Assembly (NCBI GenBank): GCA_016716715.1
Contig: JADJVE010000009.1
Location: 62,001 to 126,000, forward strand
DNA from: Acidobacteriota bacterium
GTDB lineage: Bacteria > Acidobacteriota > Thermoanaerobaculia > UBA5066
Reading direction: 5' to 3'
Length of the DNA: 64,000 bases
The translations under genes and the position numbers were made by a program. Below the pieces are notes generated by a model. That model was not told where the DNA came from. It worked only from the letters and a program-made list of their open reading frames with translations, and ran no database searches. Shown piece after piece: positions 54,387 to 61,879 of the stretch; position 1 is the stretch's first letter, and each line of letters begins with the position of its first letter.

Positions 54387-55031
54387 TCAGGACCGCGGCC
54401 CGAACGTCAGCCGCGCGAACCGGCTCGGCACGTGAAAGTCGGGCGGGCGATCGCGCAGCGTCGGCGAGAGAGCGAGGAACCGCGTGGTTCGGCCGCGTGC
54501 GATCCGGTACGCGTTGCCCCGCCGCTCCTCGCGGTCCCTGGGGGCGCGTCCTCCGGGCAGAGAGGTCCACGGAATCCGGATCAGGCAGCGCCACCGCAAC
54601 CACTCCCTTGGAGGCCGGCCGTCGGGTTCTCCCGAGGCGGTCGCGCTGATGCCGGCGAGGCCTTCGCCCGGGGCGAGCTGCCAGGTCGTGCGGCTGTCGT
54701 CCGGGTTCCGGACGCGGGCGCCGTAGAGCGCGCCCGACGGGTTCACGACGATCTCCTGGTAGAGCGACGGGGTGCCGGGCGAGGCGAGGAAAAGCTCCAC
54801 GCATTCGTCGCGGAAGACCTCGCCGCCGGCGGGCTGCGTCACGAGGAGCGGCGGCTCGGCCGGCGCTTCGAAGAGCGCGAGGAACGCGTCGGCCGTGAAT
54901 CCGAATCGCACCGTCGTCGCGGCCGCGGGCCCGGGGCCGCCTCCGACGTCGACCAGGGCGTGCGCCGGAGCGTTCGCGAGCGCGTTCTCGCCCACGAGGC
55001 GCGGAACGTGGACGGCGGGCGGCGGCGTCAC
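54387..55031 (-). CDS. CBM9-like carbohydrate-binding domain protein
   Basis: 214 aa from GTG 55031, which overlaps the stop of the upstream CHAD gene. A single beta-sandwich: VRFGFTADAFLALFEAP, DECVELFLASPGTPSLYQEIVVNPSGALYGA, RCLIRIPWTSLPGG. This is the family-9-like domain found on xylanases and as stand-alone proteins. No signal peptide or catalytic domain is visible, so it is probably a cytoplasmic or accessory glycan-binding protein. Confidence 0.75.
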   Translation of the reverse strand: MTPPPAVHVPRLVGENALANAPAHALVDVGGGPGPAAATTVRFGFTADAFLALFEAPAEPPLLVTQPAGGEVFRDECVELFLASPGTPSLYQEIVVNPSGALYGARVRNPDDSRTTWQLAPGEGLAGISATASGEPDGRPPREWLRWRCLIRIPWTSLPGGRAPRDREERRGNAYRIARGRTTRFLALSPTLRDRPPDFHVPSRFARLTFGPRS

Positions 55032-55894
55032 CAGCGCCCCACCGCGGTCTTCAGGGCGGCGAGGAGCGCGCGACAAGCCGTCTGCGCCCGGGCGAGGGCG
55101 CGCTCGGTGTCGGCGAGGAGCGGCGGCAGGAGGCGCAGCGCCTCGCGGCGCCTCGCCGCCGGGAGCGCGCCCGCCGTGACGCGCACGAGGGCGATCAGCT
55201 CGGCGCGGTCGTGGGCTCGGCCCGCCTCCTCCTGGAACCTCTCGAGGAGCGGCAGGAGCCGGATCGACCCGGACAGCCGGGCGAACTCGAGGCCGTAGCG
55301 CAGGTCGCGCGCGTCGATCCGGGCCTCGTGGAGGTTCCCTTCCTCGGGGACTCCGCGGATGAGGAGGCGCCGCGCGCGCCGGACGAGACGCCGCCGGATT
55401 CCCTTCTCGAGCCGGCGCTCGAGCCGCCCGCCGTCGAGGTCCGCGAGCGAAGACGCGAGCGCCGCGAGTGTGGCGTCGCGCGTCGCGAACTCCCGCCGCA
55501 CGTCCGCGAGCAGGGCGTCCAGGCGCTCGGCGGGTGCGGCGGCGCGGGCGTCCCGCTCCAGCCGCTCCGCGAGCCGCTCGGCGGAAGGGCGCCGTCGCGC
55601 GTCGCGACGAAACCGGGCCCGAAGGAGGGTCGCGGCGACGTCGTGAGTGCGCCGCACTCCGAGCGCCCTCCGGAGGTCCCGCGCGGCCGCCTTGAGGCCG
55701 GCCCCCGAGCCCTTCGCGGGCACGTCCTCGGTGAGGCGGGCCAGCGAGACCGTTCGCCGGAGAATGACGCGCACGGCGTGGAGCCGCTCGCCGGTGGGAG
55801 CGCCGGCGCCCCCCGCGAGAAGGGTCTCGAGCGCGGCGCGCCGCTTCGAGAGGGCCGCCGTCAGGGCGGGCACGCGGCGTCGGGTTCCCTCCAC
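55028..55894 (-). CDS. CHAD domain protein
   Basis: 288 aa. All-helical, Arg- and His-rich: GERLHAVRVILRRTVSLARL, AARDLRRALGVRRTHDVAATLL, LHEARIDARDLRYGLEFARL (conserved histidine/arginine helix). CHAD domains bind polyphosphate. It is stand-alone here, without the CYTH partner domain. Coupled to the CBM9-like gene, and a single base separates it from the ABC ATPase gene upstream. Confidence 0.82.
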   Translation of the reverse strand: MEGTRRRVPALTAALSKRRAALETLLAGGAGAPTGERLHAVRVILRRTVSLARLTEDVPAKGSGAGLKAAARDLRRALGVRRTHDVAATLLRARFRRDARRRPSAERLAERLERDARAAAPAERLDALLADVRREFATRDATLAALASSLADLDGGRLERRLEKGIRRRLVRRARRLLIRGVPEEGNLHEARIDARDLRYGLEFARLSGSIRLLPLLERFQEEAGRAHDRAELIALVRVTAGALPAARRREALRLLPPLLADTERALARAQTACRALLAALKTAVGRW

Positions 55895-55895
55895 G

Positions 55896-57236
55896 TCATG
55901 CCTCGGCGACAGCGTCGCGGCCCGAGAAGAGGGCGAGCTGATCCGTATTCGCGTCGTACTCGAAGATCTGGATCGCGCGGCCCCAGTTCACCATCGTCTC
56001 GAAGAGCTCGGAGGCGCTCACCGTCGGGAGGCTCGCCGCGAGGACGTCGCGGAGGGTCTCGCCGGGCATCGGCGTGTCCGGGTCGCGGGCGAGCTCCCGC
56101 ACGAGGAGGCAGAACGTGCCGAGGGAAAGGATCTGCGGCCTGAGGAGCATGATCTTCGCGTCGAACGGCGCCGCGACGACCCTCTTTCCGAGATCGGTGA
56201 GGAGGACGTCGTTCTTCGGCGTGTCGACGAGGTCGAGCAGCTCGGCGGCCTTCACGACGGTGAGCGTGCGGCCGAAGTCGTATTCCGTGAGTGCGTCCAC
56301 GGCGAAGAGGTTCATCGTTCCGCCGGCGTCCGCGAGGATCTCGAGCAGGCCGAGGATCTCGCCCATGCGGGCGGGCGGCAGCGGGATGAGCGGGGTCTCG
56401 ACCCGGCGGCCCGGGACCGGAGCGGCGGCTTCCTCCTCCTCGGGAAGGTGGACGCCCGTCACGACGTCGTGGATGTGCTCGACCATCCTGAGGAACTCGG
56501 GGTGCCGGTACTCGCGCGGGTGCGGGAGCGTGTTGACGATCTCGCGGCGCACGGTGCCGGGGTTCGCGCCGAGGACGATGATGCGGTCCCCGAGGAACAC
56601 GGCCTCTTCGATGAGGTGCGTGATGAGGAGGACCGACGACAAACCCGTCAGGCGCTCCGTGAAGAGGCGGTAGACCTCGGTGCGGAGGAGCTCGGCCGTG
56701 AGCACGTCGAGCGCCGAGAACGGCTCGTCCATGCAGAGGAGCTCGGGACGGCCCACCAGGGCGCGCGCGATCCCGACGCGCTGCTTCATGCCGCCCGAGA
56801 GCTCCTTCGGAAACGCCCGGGCGTGGCCGGCCAGGCCGACGGCCGCGAGGACCGCCTTGACGCGGTCGTCCGCGTCGGCCGCGTCCGAGGCGCGGCCCGC
56901 GATTCCGACGCGGACGTTCTCCTCGACCGTGAGCCACGGGAAGAGCGCGAAGTTCTGGAACACGACGGCGGCGCCCGGATGGATGCCGACGAGCGGCTTG
57001 CCGTGCTGTTCGACGATCCCGGCCGACGGCGGGATCAGGCCGATCAGGATGCGCAGGAGCGTGGACTTCCCGCAGCCCGACGGCCCGAGGACCGCGACGA
57101 CCTCGTTCGGCCGGATCTCGAAGTCGATGCCCTCGAGGACGACGCGCGAGCGGCCGCCCTCGTCCTCGAAGATCTTGTCGACGCCCCGGGCCGAGGCGAT
57201 CGGGGCGGCGGGAGCGGGGACCGGATTCGCGCTCAT
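55896..57236 (-). CDS. ABC transporter ATP-binding protein, nitrate/taurine type with C-terminal domain
   Basis: 446 aa from the ATG at 57236. Walker A GPSGCGKSTLLRIL, signature LSGGMKQRVGIARAL, Walker B LLCMDEPFSALD, switch ITHLIEEAVFLGD. The C-terminal 180 residues (EILGLLEILADAGGTMNLFAVDAL, LTDLGKRVVAAPFDAKIMLL) match the AAA-associated C-terminal domain seen in this importer class. It powers the overlapping double-permease gene. No substrate-binding protein is encoded nearby. Confidence 0.88.
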   Translation of the reverse strand: MSANPVPAPAAPIASARGVDKIFEDEGGRSRVVLEGIDFEIRPNEVVAVLGPSGCGKSTLLRILIGLIPPSAGIVEQHGKPLVGIHPGAAVVFQNFALFPWLTVEENVRVGIAGRASDAADADDRVKAVLAAVGLAGHARAFPKELSGGMKQRVGIARALVGRPELLCMDEPFSALDVLTAELLRTEVYRLFTERLTGLSSVLLITHLIEEAVFLGDRIIVLGANPGTVRREIVNTLPHPREYRHPEFLRMVEHIHDVVTGVHLPEEEEAAAPVPGRRVETPLIPLPPARMGEILGLLEILADAGGTMNLFAVDALTEYDFGRTLTVVKAAELLDLVDTPKNDVLLTDLGKRVVAAPFDAKIMLLRPQILSLGTFCLLVRELARDPDTPMPGETLRDVLAASLPTVSASELFETMVNWGRAIQIFEYDANTDQLALFSGRDAVAEA

Positions 57237-58906
57237 CGGTTGAGAGCGTACTTCGTCTCGGCCAGGCGCGAGAGCCTGCGCCAGACCGTGCGGTTGATGA
57301 GGACGAGCGCGAAGGACATCGTGAGCACGCCGGCCGCCAGCAGCGGGAAGTTCGCCTCGCGGGTGGCCTTCGTGATGAGAGACCCCAGGCCGAACGTCTC
57401 GAGCGTCCGGCCGCCTGAAACCAGCGTCTCGGCGACGATGGAAGCGTTCCAGGCGCCTCCGGCAGCGGTCACGAGGCCCGTCACGAGGTACGGGAAGACG
57501 GCCGGAAGGAAGAGCTTCCGCCACCGGGCGCTTCCGGCCACGCCGTAGACGTCGGCCGCCTCGATCAGGTCCGGGGGCACCGCGCTCGCGCCCGCGAGGA
57601 CGTTGAAGAGGACGTACCACTGCGCGCCGAGGAGCATGAGGACGGCGGCGATCACGGAGAACGGCACATGGAACGCGAGGAGCGCACCCGTGACGAGCGG
57701 AAAGAGCATGGGCGCCGGGAACGAGGCGACGATCTGGACGATCGGCTGGAGGCGCCGCGACCACGTGGGCGAACGCCCGACGAGAATTCCGACCGGGAGC
57801 GTCCAGGCGACGGCGAGGGCGAGCGCGCCGAGCGTCCTCAGGAACGTCGCCCCGAGGGCGGCTGCGAGGAGGAGCCAGTCGTGCGGCGTCACGGCGGAGA
57901 GGAGGCGCACGAGCTTCCACGCGCCGAGGAGGGCCGCGGCGAACGCGCCGAACCCGAGGACGAAGAGGAGCGCGGCGCGTACGCGCGCCCCCGCGTCGGC
58001 GCTCCCGGGAGCGTTCTCCGGCGGCGGGGGAAGCGGCGCGGCGGGCGCCTTCGGCCGCCGCCGGCGCTTGAGGCGCATGCGGCGGAGGACGGCGGAACGG
58101 CGGAGGAGGTCGAGCACCCACGAGTGCGCCTCGGGCTCGCCGGAGACCTCGGCCGTCCGGAAGCGCTGCGACCACGCGACGAGCGGGCGCCAGAGGAGCT
58201 GGTCGACGGCGACGATCATGACGGTCATCGCGAGGACGGCCCAGGCCATGGCGGCCTTGTCGCCCTTCTCGATCGCCACGGCCATGTACGAGCCCACGCC
58301 CGGCAGCCGGAAGTCGCGGTCACCCAGCGTGAACGCCTCGTTGACCGTCAGGAAGAACCAGCCTCCCGCCATCGACATCATCGAATTCCATACGAGGCCG
58401 ATGACGGACGACGAGACCTCGACCGTCCGGAAGCGCTTCCAGAAGGAGAACCGGTGGATCCGCGCGACCTCGTTGAGCTCGTTCGGGATCGAGCGCAGAG
58501 ACGCGATGTAGGAGAAGGTCATGTTCCAGACCTGCCCCGTGAAGATCATGACGATGCACGCGAGCTCGAGCCCCACGTTCGTCCGCGGGAAGAGGGCGAC
58601 CATTCCGAGGACGAGCCCCGGCAGGAAGCCGAGAACGGGGATGCCCTGCCCGATGTCGAGCAGCGGGATGAGGATCTTCTCGGCGCGTTTTCCGTGGGCC
58701 GCGATCGTCCCGTAGACGAGCGTGAAGACGAGCGAAAGCAGGTACGCCGCGAAGCCGCGCGAGAGCGAGAGCAGCGTGTAGCCGGGCAGCGCCGACGGCG
58801 AGAGGTCGATCTCGACCGTGGGCCGGATCGGGGCCTCCCAGCGCTGCGCGAGCGCGACGACGCCCGCGACGGCCGCTCCGATGGCGATGAAGATCAGGAC
58901 GTCCAC
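57233..58906 (-). CDS. Fused double ABC permease
   Basis: 557 aa containing two BPD-type permease units. Unit 1 (about 40-250) has SLRSIPNELNEVARIHRFSFWKRFR as its EAA-like coupling loop. Unit 2 (about 320-550) has GASAVPPDLIEAADVYGVAGSARWRKLF. A charged Pro/Arg linker (about 255-305) joins them. One chain thus supplies both membrane halves. It overlaps the ATPase gene by four bases (ATGA). The substrate class is possibly an oxyanion or sulfonate, by ATPase similarity only. Confidence 0.86.
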   Translation of the reverse strand: MDVLIFIAIGAAVAGVVALAQRWEAPIRPTVEIDLSPSALPGYTLLSLSRGFAAYLLSLVFTLVYGTIAAHGKRAEKILIPLLDIGQGIPVLGFLPGLVLGMVALFPRTNVGLELACIVMIFTGQVWNMTFSYIASLRSIPNELNEVARIHRFSFWKRFRTVEVSSSVIGLVWNSMMSMAGGWFFLTVNEAFTLGDRDFRLPGVGSYMAVAIEKGDKAAMAWAVLAMTVMIVAVDQLLWRPLVAWSQRFRTAEVSGEPEAHSWVLDLLRRSAVLRRMRLKRRRRPKAPAAPLPPPPENAPGSADAGARVRAALLFVLGFGAFAAALLGAWKLVRLLSAVTPHDWLLLAAALGATFLRTLGALALAVAWTLPVGILVGRSPTWSRRLQPIVQIVASFPAPMLFPLVTGALLAFHVPFSVIAAVLMLLGAQWYVLFNVLAGASAVPPDLIEAADVYGVAGSARWRKLFLPAVFPYLVTGLVTAAGGAWNASIVAETLVSGGRTLETFGLGSLITKATREANFPLLAAGVLTMSFALVLINRTVWRRLSRLAETKYALNR

Positions 58907-58950
58907 GGCCGCGCCCGGGGCGCGGGCGACGGGGTTTCGGCCCCTGAAGG

Positions 58951-60726
58951 TCAGGGGCGCGGTCTCCGCGGGAGGATGAGGCTGCGGCCTCCGGTCTCAC
59001 CCAGCGGGTCCGCCATCGGGAGCTCCGGCTCCGGGAAGCCGATGTGCCAGCCCTGCGCCCGGTCCACCCCGAGCTCCGGCAGGATCTCCATGACGTCCTC
59101 GGACTCGACGCCCTCGGCGACGGTCTTGACGCCGAGACCGCGGCAGATGCCCGCCATCCCGCGCACGAACACGCGGTTCGCCTTCTCCCGCGGCAGGTCG
59201 CGGACGTAGCTGATGTCGAGCTTGAGGGAAGAGACGGGGAGCTCGCGGAGGTAGCGGAACGAGGAGAAGCCCATGCCGAAGTCGTCCAGCGCGAAGTGGA
59301 AGCCCTCTGACGTGAGCGCGTGCGTGAAATCGCGCACGCGGTCGAAGTCGCGCAACGCGGCCGTCTCCGTGATCTCGAACGTGACGCGCTCGGGCCGGAT
59401 GCCCTTGGCGCGCGCCAGGCGCGAAATGTCGGCGACGAGCGTGTCGTCGTCGAAGTCGAGGCCCGAGAGGTTGATACCGATCTCGAGCTCGGGGCTGATC
59501 CGCTTGCGCGCGGACGCGAGAGCGTCGAAGGCGGCCGCGATCACGGCGCGGTCGATGGCGGTGATGATTCCGAATCGCTCGGCGGCGCCGAGGAACTCGC
59601 CGGGCAGGGCGATGCGGCCGTCCGGCTCGCGCATGCGCACGAGCGTCTCGACGGCGACGATGCGGCCGGTCCCCACCTCGGCGACGGGCTGGAAGTACGG
59701 GACGAAGCGGGACTCGGCGAGCGCGGCGCGGATGCGGTTCGACTGTTCGCGCAAGCGGCCCGTGCGGTCGCGCTCGCGGTCCGAGGGGTCGTGCAGGCGC
59801 ACGCGCGCGCCGCCGCGGCGCTTGGCCTGGTGCATCGCGAGGTCGGCCGCGAGGAAGAGGTCGGCCGCGCCCCCGGCGTGGTCCGGGAACACGGCCACGC
59901 CCGCGCTCGCCGTGAGCGAGAGCGCGTTGCCCTCCCAGTCGGGTGCGAGCTTCCGGATGATGGAGACGACCGCTTCGGCGCGCACGGTCGCCTCCGACGC
60001 GCCCGTTCCGGGCATCAGCATGGCGACCTCGTCGCCCCCGACGCGCCCGCACATTTCGCCGGGCAAGAGCGACGGGCGAAGCGTGTTCGCCATCGCGCGC
60101 AGGTATTCGTCCCCCGCGAGGAGCCCGTGCGTGTCGTTCAGCGTCTTGAAGTTGTCGAGACCCAGGATGATGAGCGCGAGCGGGCGGGCGAACAGGTCGG
60201 CGCGCGCGATCTCGCGCTCGAGCTCGAAGTGAAACTGCTCGCGGTTCGCGAAGCCCGTGAGGGCGTCGGCGGGCTCGGCGACGGTCTCGGCGGCATCGCC
60301 GCGGGTCCCCGCCGCTCCGGTGACGTCGCGCGCCGAAGCGATGAAGCCGCCCTCGCCGGCCTGCGGGGCGAAGCACGTGGAGATCCAGTACACGCGCTCG
60401 CCGACGTCGACGCCGGCCGGGAGGCGCACTTCGAAGTTCTTCACGCCGCCCGAGGCCCCCGCCCCGAGGAAGCGGACGCGGCCCTCCGGGTTCGTCCAGA
60501 ACGGGCCCGCCGCCTCCGGGGGGCCTGCGATGCTTCCGGGGCTCGGTACGCCCTCGGCAAGCGCCACGAGGTTCGCGAGCAGGACCTGCCCGTCCCGGTC
60601 GAAGAGGACCGTCGCGTCGGGCGAGTCGATGAGGAGTGTCGCCGGACGCCGGATCACGCCGGAGGCCTTGCGCCCTTCGCGCAACTTGATCGGCTGCGTG
60701 TCGGTCTGCGACTTCGGTTTCTGCAA
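58951..60726 (-). CDS. PAS-GGDEF-EAL cyclic-di-GMP protein
   Basis: 591 aa, TTG start. PAS-like N-terminus (ATLLIDSPDATVLFDRDGQVLLAN, about 28-135). GGDEF domain (about 155-310): DALTGFANREQF, GRVGGDEVAML (GGDEV at the active site). EAL domain (about 330-575): the EAL motif is ETL (AVETLVRM), but NLSG, EITETA, LDDFGMGFSS, KLDISYV, AEGVES and QGWHIG are kept, so phosphodiesterase activity is likely. No membrane segment. It probably tunes c-di-GMP for adhesion, pili or polysaccharide. Confidence 0.9.
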   Translation of the reverse strand: MQKPKSQTDTQPIKLREGRKASGVIRRPATLLIDSPDATVLFDRDGQVLLANLVALAEGVPSPGSIAGPPEAAGPFWTNPEGRVRFLGAGASGGVKNFEVRLPAGVDVGERVYWISTCFAPQAGEGGFIASARDVTGAAGTRGDAAETVAEPADALTGFANREQFHFELEREIARADLFARPLALIILGLDNFKTLNDTHGLLAGDEYLRAMANTLRPSLLPGEMCGRVGGDEVAMLMPGTGASEATVRAEAVVSIIRKLAPDWEGNALSLTASAGVAVFPDHAGGAADLFLAADLAMHQAKRRGGARVRLHDPSDRERDRTGRLREQSNRIRAALAESRFVPYFQPVAEVGTGRIVAVETLVRMREPDGRIALPGEFLGAAERFGIITAIDRAVIAAAFDALASARKRISPELEIGINLSGLDFDDDTLVADISRLARAKGIRPERVTFEITETAALRDFDRVRDFTHALTSEGFHFALDDFGMGFSSFRYLRELPVSSLKLDISYVRDLPREKANRVFVRGMAGICRGLGVKTVAEGVESEDVMEILPELGVDRAQGWHIGFPEPELPMADPLGETGGRSLILPRRPRP

Positions 60727-60756
60727 CGGGTTCCTTCTCGGGCGCCGGAAGCCCGA

Positions 60757-61242
60757 TTATCGCCCGAGAGCGACCAGGGCGTCACCCGTGAGGCGGTACG
60801 TCCTCCAGCCCTCCATGGGAACGGCCCCGAGGGCCTTGTAGAAGCCGATCGCGGGCTCGTTCCAGGTGAGCACGCTCCACTCCATCCGCCCGCATCCCCG
60901 CGACACCGCGATCTGGGCCAGGCGGACGAGAAGCGCCTTGCCGGCGCCGAGCCCCCGTCGCTCGGGCTTCACGTAGAGGTCCTCGAGGTAGAGGCCGGGG
61001 CGCGTGAGCCACGTCGAGTAGTTGTGGAAGAAGAGCGCGAAGCCGATGACCTCGCCTCCGGCCTCGGCGACGATCGCCTCGGCGTAGGGCCGCGGGCCGA
61101 ACAGGTGTTTCTCGAGGAGCGCCGGGTCCGCGTGGCAGTCCTCCGGCTGGCGCTCGTACAGGGCGAGGTCCTGGATGAGCCCGACGATGGCGGGCACGTC
61201 CTCGCGGAGCGCCTCGCGCAGGATGAAGGCCGGTTCGTTCAT
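60757..61242 (-). CDS. GNAT acetyltransferase, diamine-acetyltransferase-like
   Basis: 161 aa from the ATG at 61242; the listed longer start lacks support. FILREALREDVPAIVGLIQDLALYERQPEDCHA, GFALFFHNYSTWLTRPGLYLEDLYVKPERRGLGAGKALL (acetyl-CoA loop RRGLGAG) and EWSVLTWNEPAIGFYKALGA. The pattern resembles spermidine/spermine N1-acetyltransferase relatives, which also take thialysine and other amines. The exact substrate is uncertain. Confidence 0.85.
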   Translation of the reverse strand: MNEPAFILREALREDVPAIVGLIQDLALYERQPEDCHADPALLEKHLFGPRPYAEAIVAEAGGEVIGFALFFHNYSTWLTRPGLYLEDLYVKPERRGLGAGKALLVRLAQIAVSRGCGRMEWSVLTWNEPAIGFYKALGAVPMEGWRTYRLTGDALVALGR

Positions 61243-61300
61243 GCGATCCCCCGTGTGCGGTCCGGGGCGCATGTTACGGGGGAGGTGTTAAAACGGTCCC

Positions 61301-61879
61301 GTGGCGGCTCACGGGTCTTTCTACGGCCTCCTGACGCGGCGGGTGGGCGAGGTCCGCCTCGCGGCCGCGCTCCCGCACCTGCCGTCCGGCGGCAGAGTCC
61401 TGGACGTGGGCTGCGGCCTCACCGACCTCGCGGCGCGCATTCCGGACTACGTCGGCTGCGACCGCAACCCGGACGTGCTCGCGCAGCAAAGAAAGAAATT
61501 TCCGAAGAGAGATTTCTATGAATGGGATATCGGGCGAGGCGCGGCTCCGGCGGCGCTCCTGGCACGGGCACCATTCGAAGGAATTCTCCTCCTCGCCGTC
61601 CTCGAACACGTGCCAGACGCTGCGGCCGTCCTTGCCCGTCTCTCACCGCTTCTTTCTCCTGGGGGCCGGTTGATCGCCACGACTCCCCATCCGATCGGCC
61701 GCTGGCCGCTCGAGGCCGGCGCGGCCCTCGGCCTTCTTTCCTCCCACGCCCACGACGAGCACGAGACGCTGCTGGGGCGTGAAGCCCTCGAGGCGGCGGG
61801 CCGCTCTTCGGGGCTCTCCCTCGTCCACTACCGGAGGTTCCTCCTCGGCATGAACCAGCTCGCGGTCTTCTCCCGGTGA
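61301..61879 (+). CDS. Class I SAM-dependent methyltransferase
   Basis: 192 aa, GTG start. SAM motif VLDVGCGLTDLAARI, acidic residue in VGCDRNPDVLAQ, LLLAVLEHVPDAAAVLARLSPLLSPGGRLIATTP. Substrate unknown; a small-molecule or lipid-type methyltransferase. Its stop overlaps the uvrA GTG. The segment around residues 68-97 carries an AT-rich motif pair but keeps the fold. Confidence 0.85.
   Translation: MAAHGSFYGLLTRRVGEVRLAAALPHLPSGGRVLDVGCGLTDLAARIPDYVGCDRNPDVLAQQRKKFPKRDFYEWDIGRGAAPAALLARAPFEGILLLAVLEHVPDAAAVLARLSPLLSPGGRLIATTPHPIGRWPLEAGAALGLLSSHAHDEHETLLGREALEAAGRSSGLSLVHYRRFLLGMNQLAVFSR
61504..61592. repeat. AT-rich motif, inverted pair (methyltransferase)
   Basis: Forward AGATTTCTATGAATGGGAT (within 61504-61534) and reverse CACCATTCGAAGGAATTCTC (within 61569-61592). 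Moderate match; the enclosed codons are native. Confidence 0.45.
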
